6,629 nt of DNA from Gemmatimonadota bacterium (GTDB lineage: Bacteria > Latescibacterota > UBA2968 > UBA8231), in the NCBI GenBank assembly GCA_026706505.1, contig JAPOYQ010000222.1:1-6629 (forward strand). Reading direction: 5' to 3'. A program made the position numbers and the translations under genes. Positions 6,337 to 6,629 of the stretch are shown one piece after another; position 1 is the first letter of the stretch, and every line of letters starts with the position of its first letter. A model generated the notes under the pieces. It searched no databases. It had not been told where the DNA came from and saw only the letters and a program-made list of their open reading frames with translations.

Positions 6337-6629
6337 TTAGACGAACTTTTCTCTCGCTTCCAAGACTTTTGCCACTACGACTTCGACGTCCTTTTCATCC
6401 ACAAACGGCGACACGATAAAGGACTTCAGCGCGACAATCGGCTCCTCGTATTGGGTGTGCCGGTAGCAGTCGGTCGAGGAAATGACGACCCCGCGTCCAG
6501 CCATGGCCTCCGCATGCACGTAATCGAAAATTTTGCGGTTGTAGTCGTTGTGGGCTAGCAGCGTTTCCCGATAGGCCGGGTCTTCGAATTCTTGGCGCTT
6601 GATCGCAAAAGTATCCACCTCGGGTGGAT
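6337..6629 (-). CDS. Probable PLP-dependent group II decarboxylase, C-terminal fragment
   Basis: The minus-strand frame is open from the right edge to the TAA at 6337-6339, giving about 97 C-terminal residues. A GTG at 6618 is in frame, but codons before it (reading PPE) are open too, so the true start lies outside the window. The order of features fits the small C-terminal domain of group II PLP decarboxylases such as tyrosine, glutamate or diaminobutyrate decarboxylases: a helix (YNRKIFDYVHAEAMAGRG), a strand (VVISSTDCYR), a second strand (IVALKSFIVSPFV), and a last helix (DEKDVEVVVAKVLEA). The cofactor lysine and active site lie upstream and cannot be checked. An aminotransferase of the same fold is an alternative. 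It is convergent with the channel, with only five bases between the stops. Confidence 0.5.
   Translation of the reverse strand, partial: PPEVDTFAIKRQEFEDPAYRETLLAHNDYNRKIFDYVHAEAMAGRGVVISSTDCYRHTQYEEPIVALKSFIVSPFVDEKDVEVVVAKVLEAREKFV

Noticed and set aside
6312..6339. Hairpin between the convergent channel and decarboxylase genes, as a bidirectional terminator
   Set aside because: GCCG/CGGC and TAAA/TTTA can pair, but only with a three-base bulge, a nine-base loop and no U-run. Too weak to call.

Overview
The window looks like a bacterial chromosome segment from a GC-rich, probably uncultured lineage. Evidence for a bacterium is the Shine-Dalgarno-led starts (including two consecutive TTG starts), tight gene packing and a bacterial formate-tetrahydrofolate ligase. 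Such a mix of Gfo/Idh/MocA oxidoreductases, TIM-barrel sugar isomerases and CARDB-type secreted proteins is common in Latescibacterota-, Poribacteria- or Planctomycete-like genomes. That taxonomic guess is inference and weak. No tRNA, rRNA, IS element, CRISPR array or phage gene is visible.

Layout: (1) 1-237 (+), the C-terminal end of a CARDB-like, probably exported protein. (2) 261-1343 (-), a Gfo/Idh/MocA oxidoreductase, convergent with the first. (3) 1344-1480, an AT-rich divergent control region with a good sigma70-like promoter pointing right, a 9-bp-period direct repeat and a bulged hairpin in the predicted leader. (4) 1481-4926 (+), an apparent operon: TIM-barrel sugar isomerase/epimerase, a tiny ATGA-overlapping ORF of doubtful reality, an SDR resembling Bacillus-type D-mannonate oxidoreductase, and formate-tetrahydrofolate ligase (fhs). 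(5) 4967-6331 (+), a six-transmembrane voltage-gated-type cation channel 40 bases after fhs. (6) 6337-6629 (-), the C-terminal end of a probable PLP-dependent group II decarboxylase, convergent with the channel.

Functionally, genes 2 and 4 suggest oxidation, epimerisation and reduction of a sugar or sugar acid. The co-directional fhs could capture formate as 10-formyl-THF, for example if the substrate is O-methylated and releases a C1 unit. This link is hypothesis only.

The most unusual object is the channel. Between S1 and S2 it carries two tandem 38-residue GSGA...GxGY-type beta repeats, a motif better known from secreted and phage-structural proteins. Its pore reads TGGYAD where potassium channels normally have TVGYGD. 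It also has coiled coils at both ends and a very regular seven-arginine S4. The first part of its gene is also visibly less GC-rich than the operon upstream.
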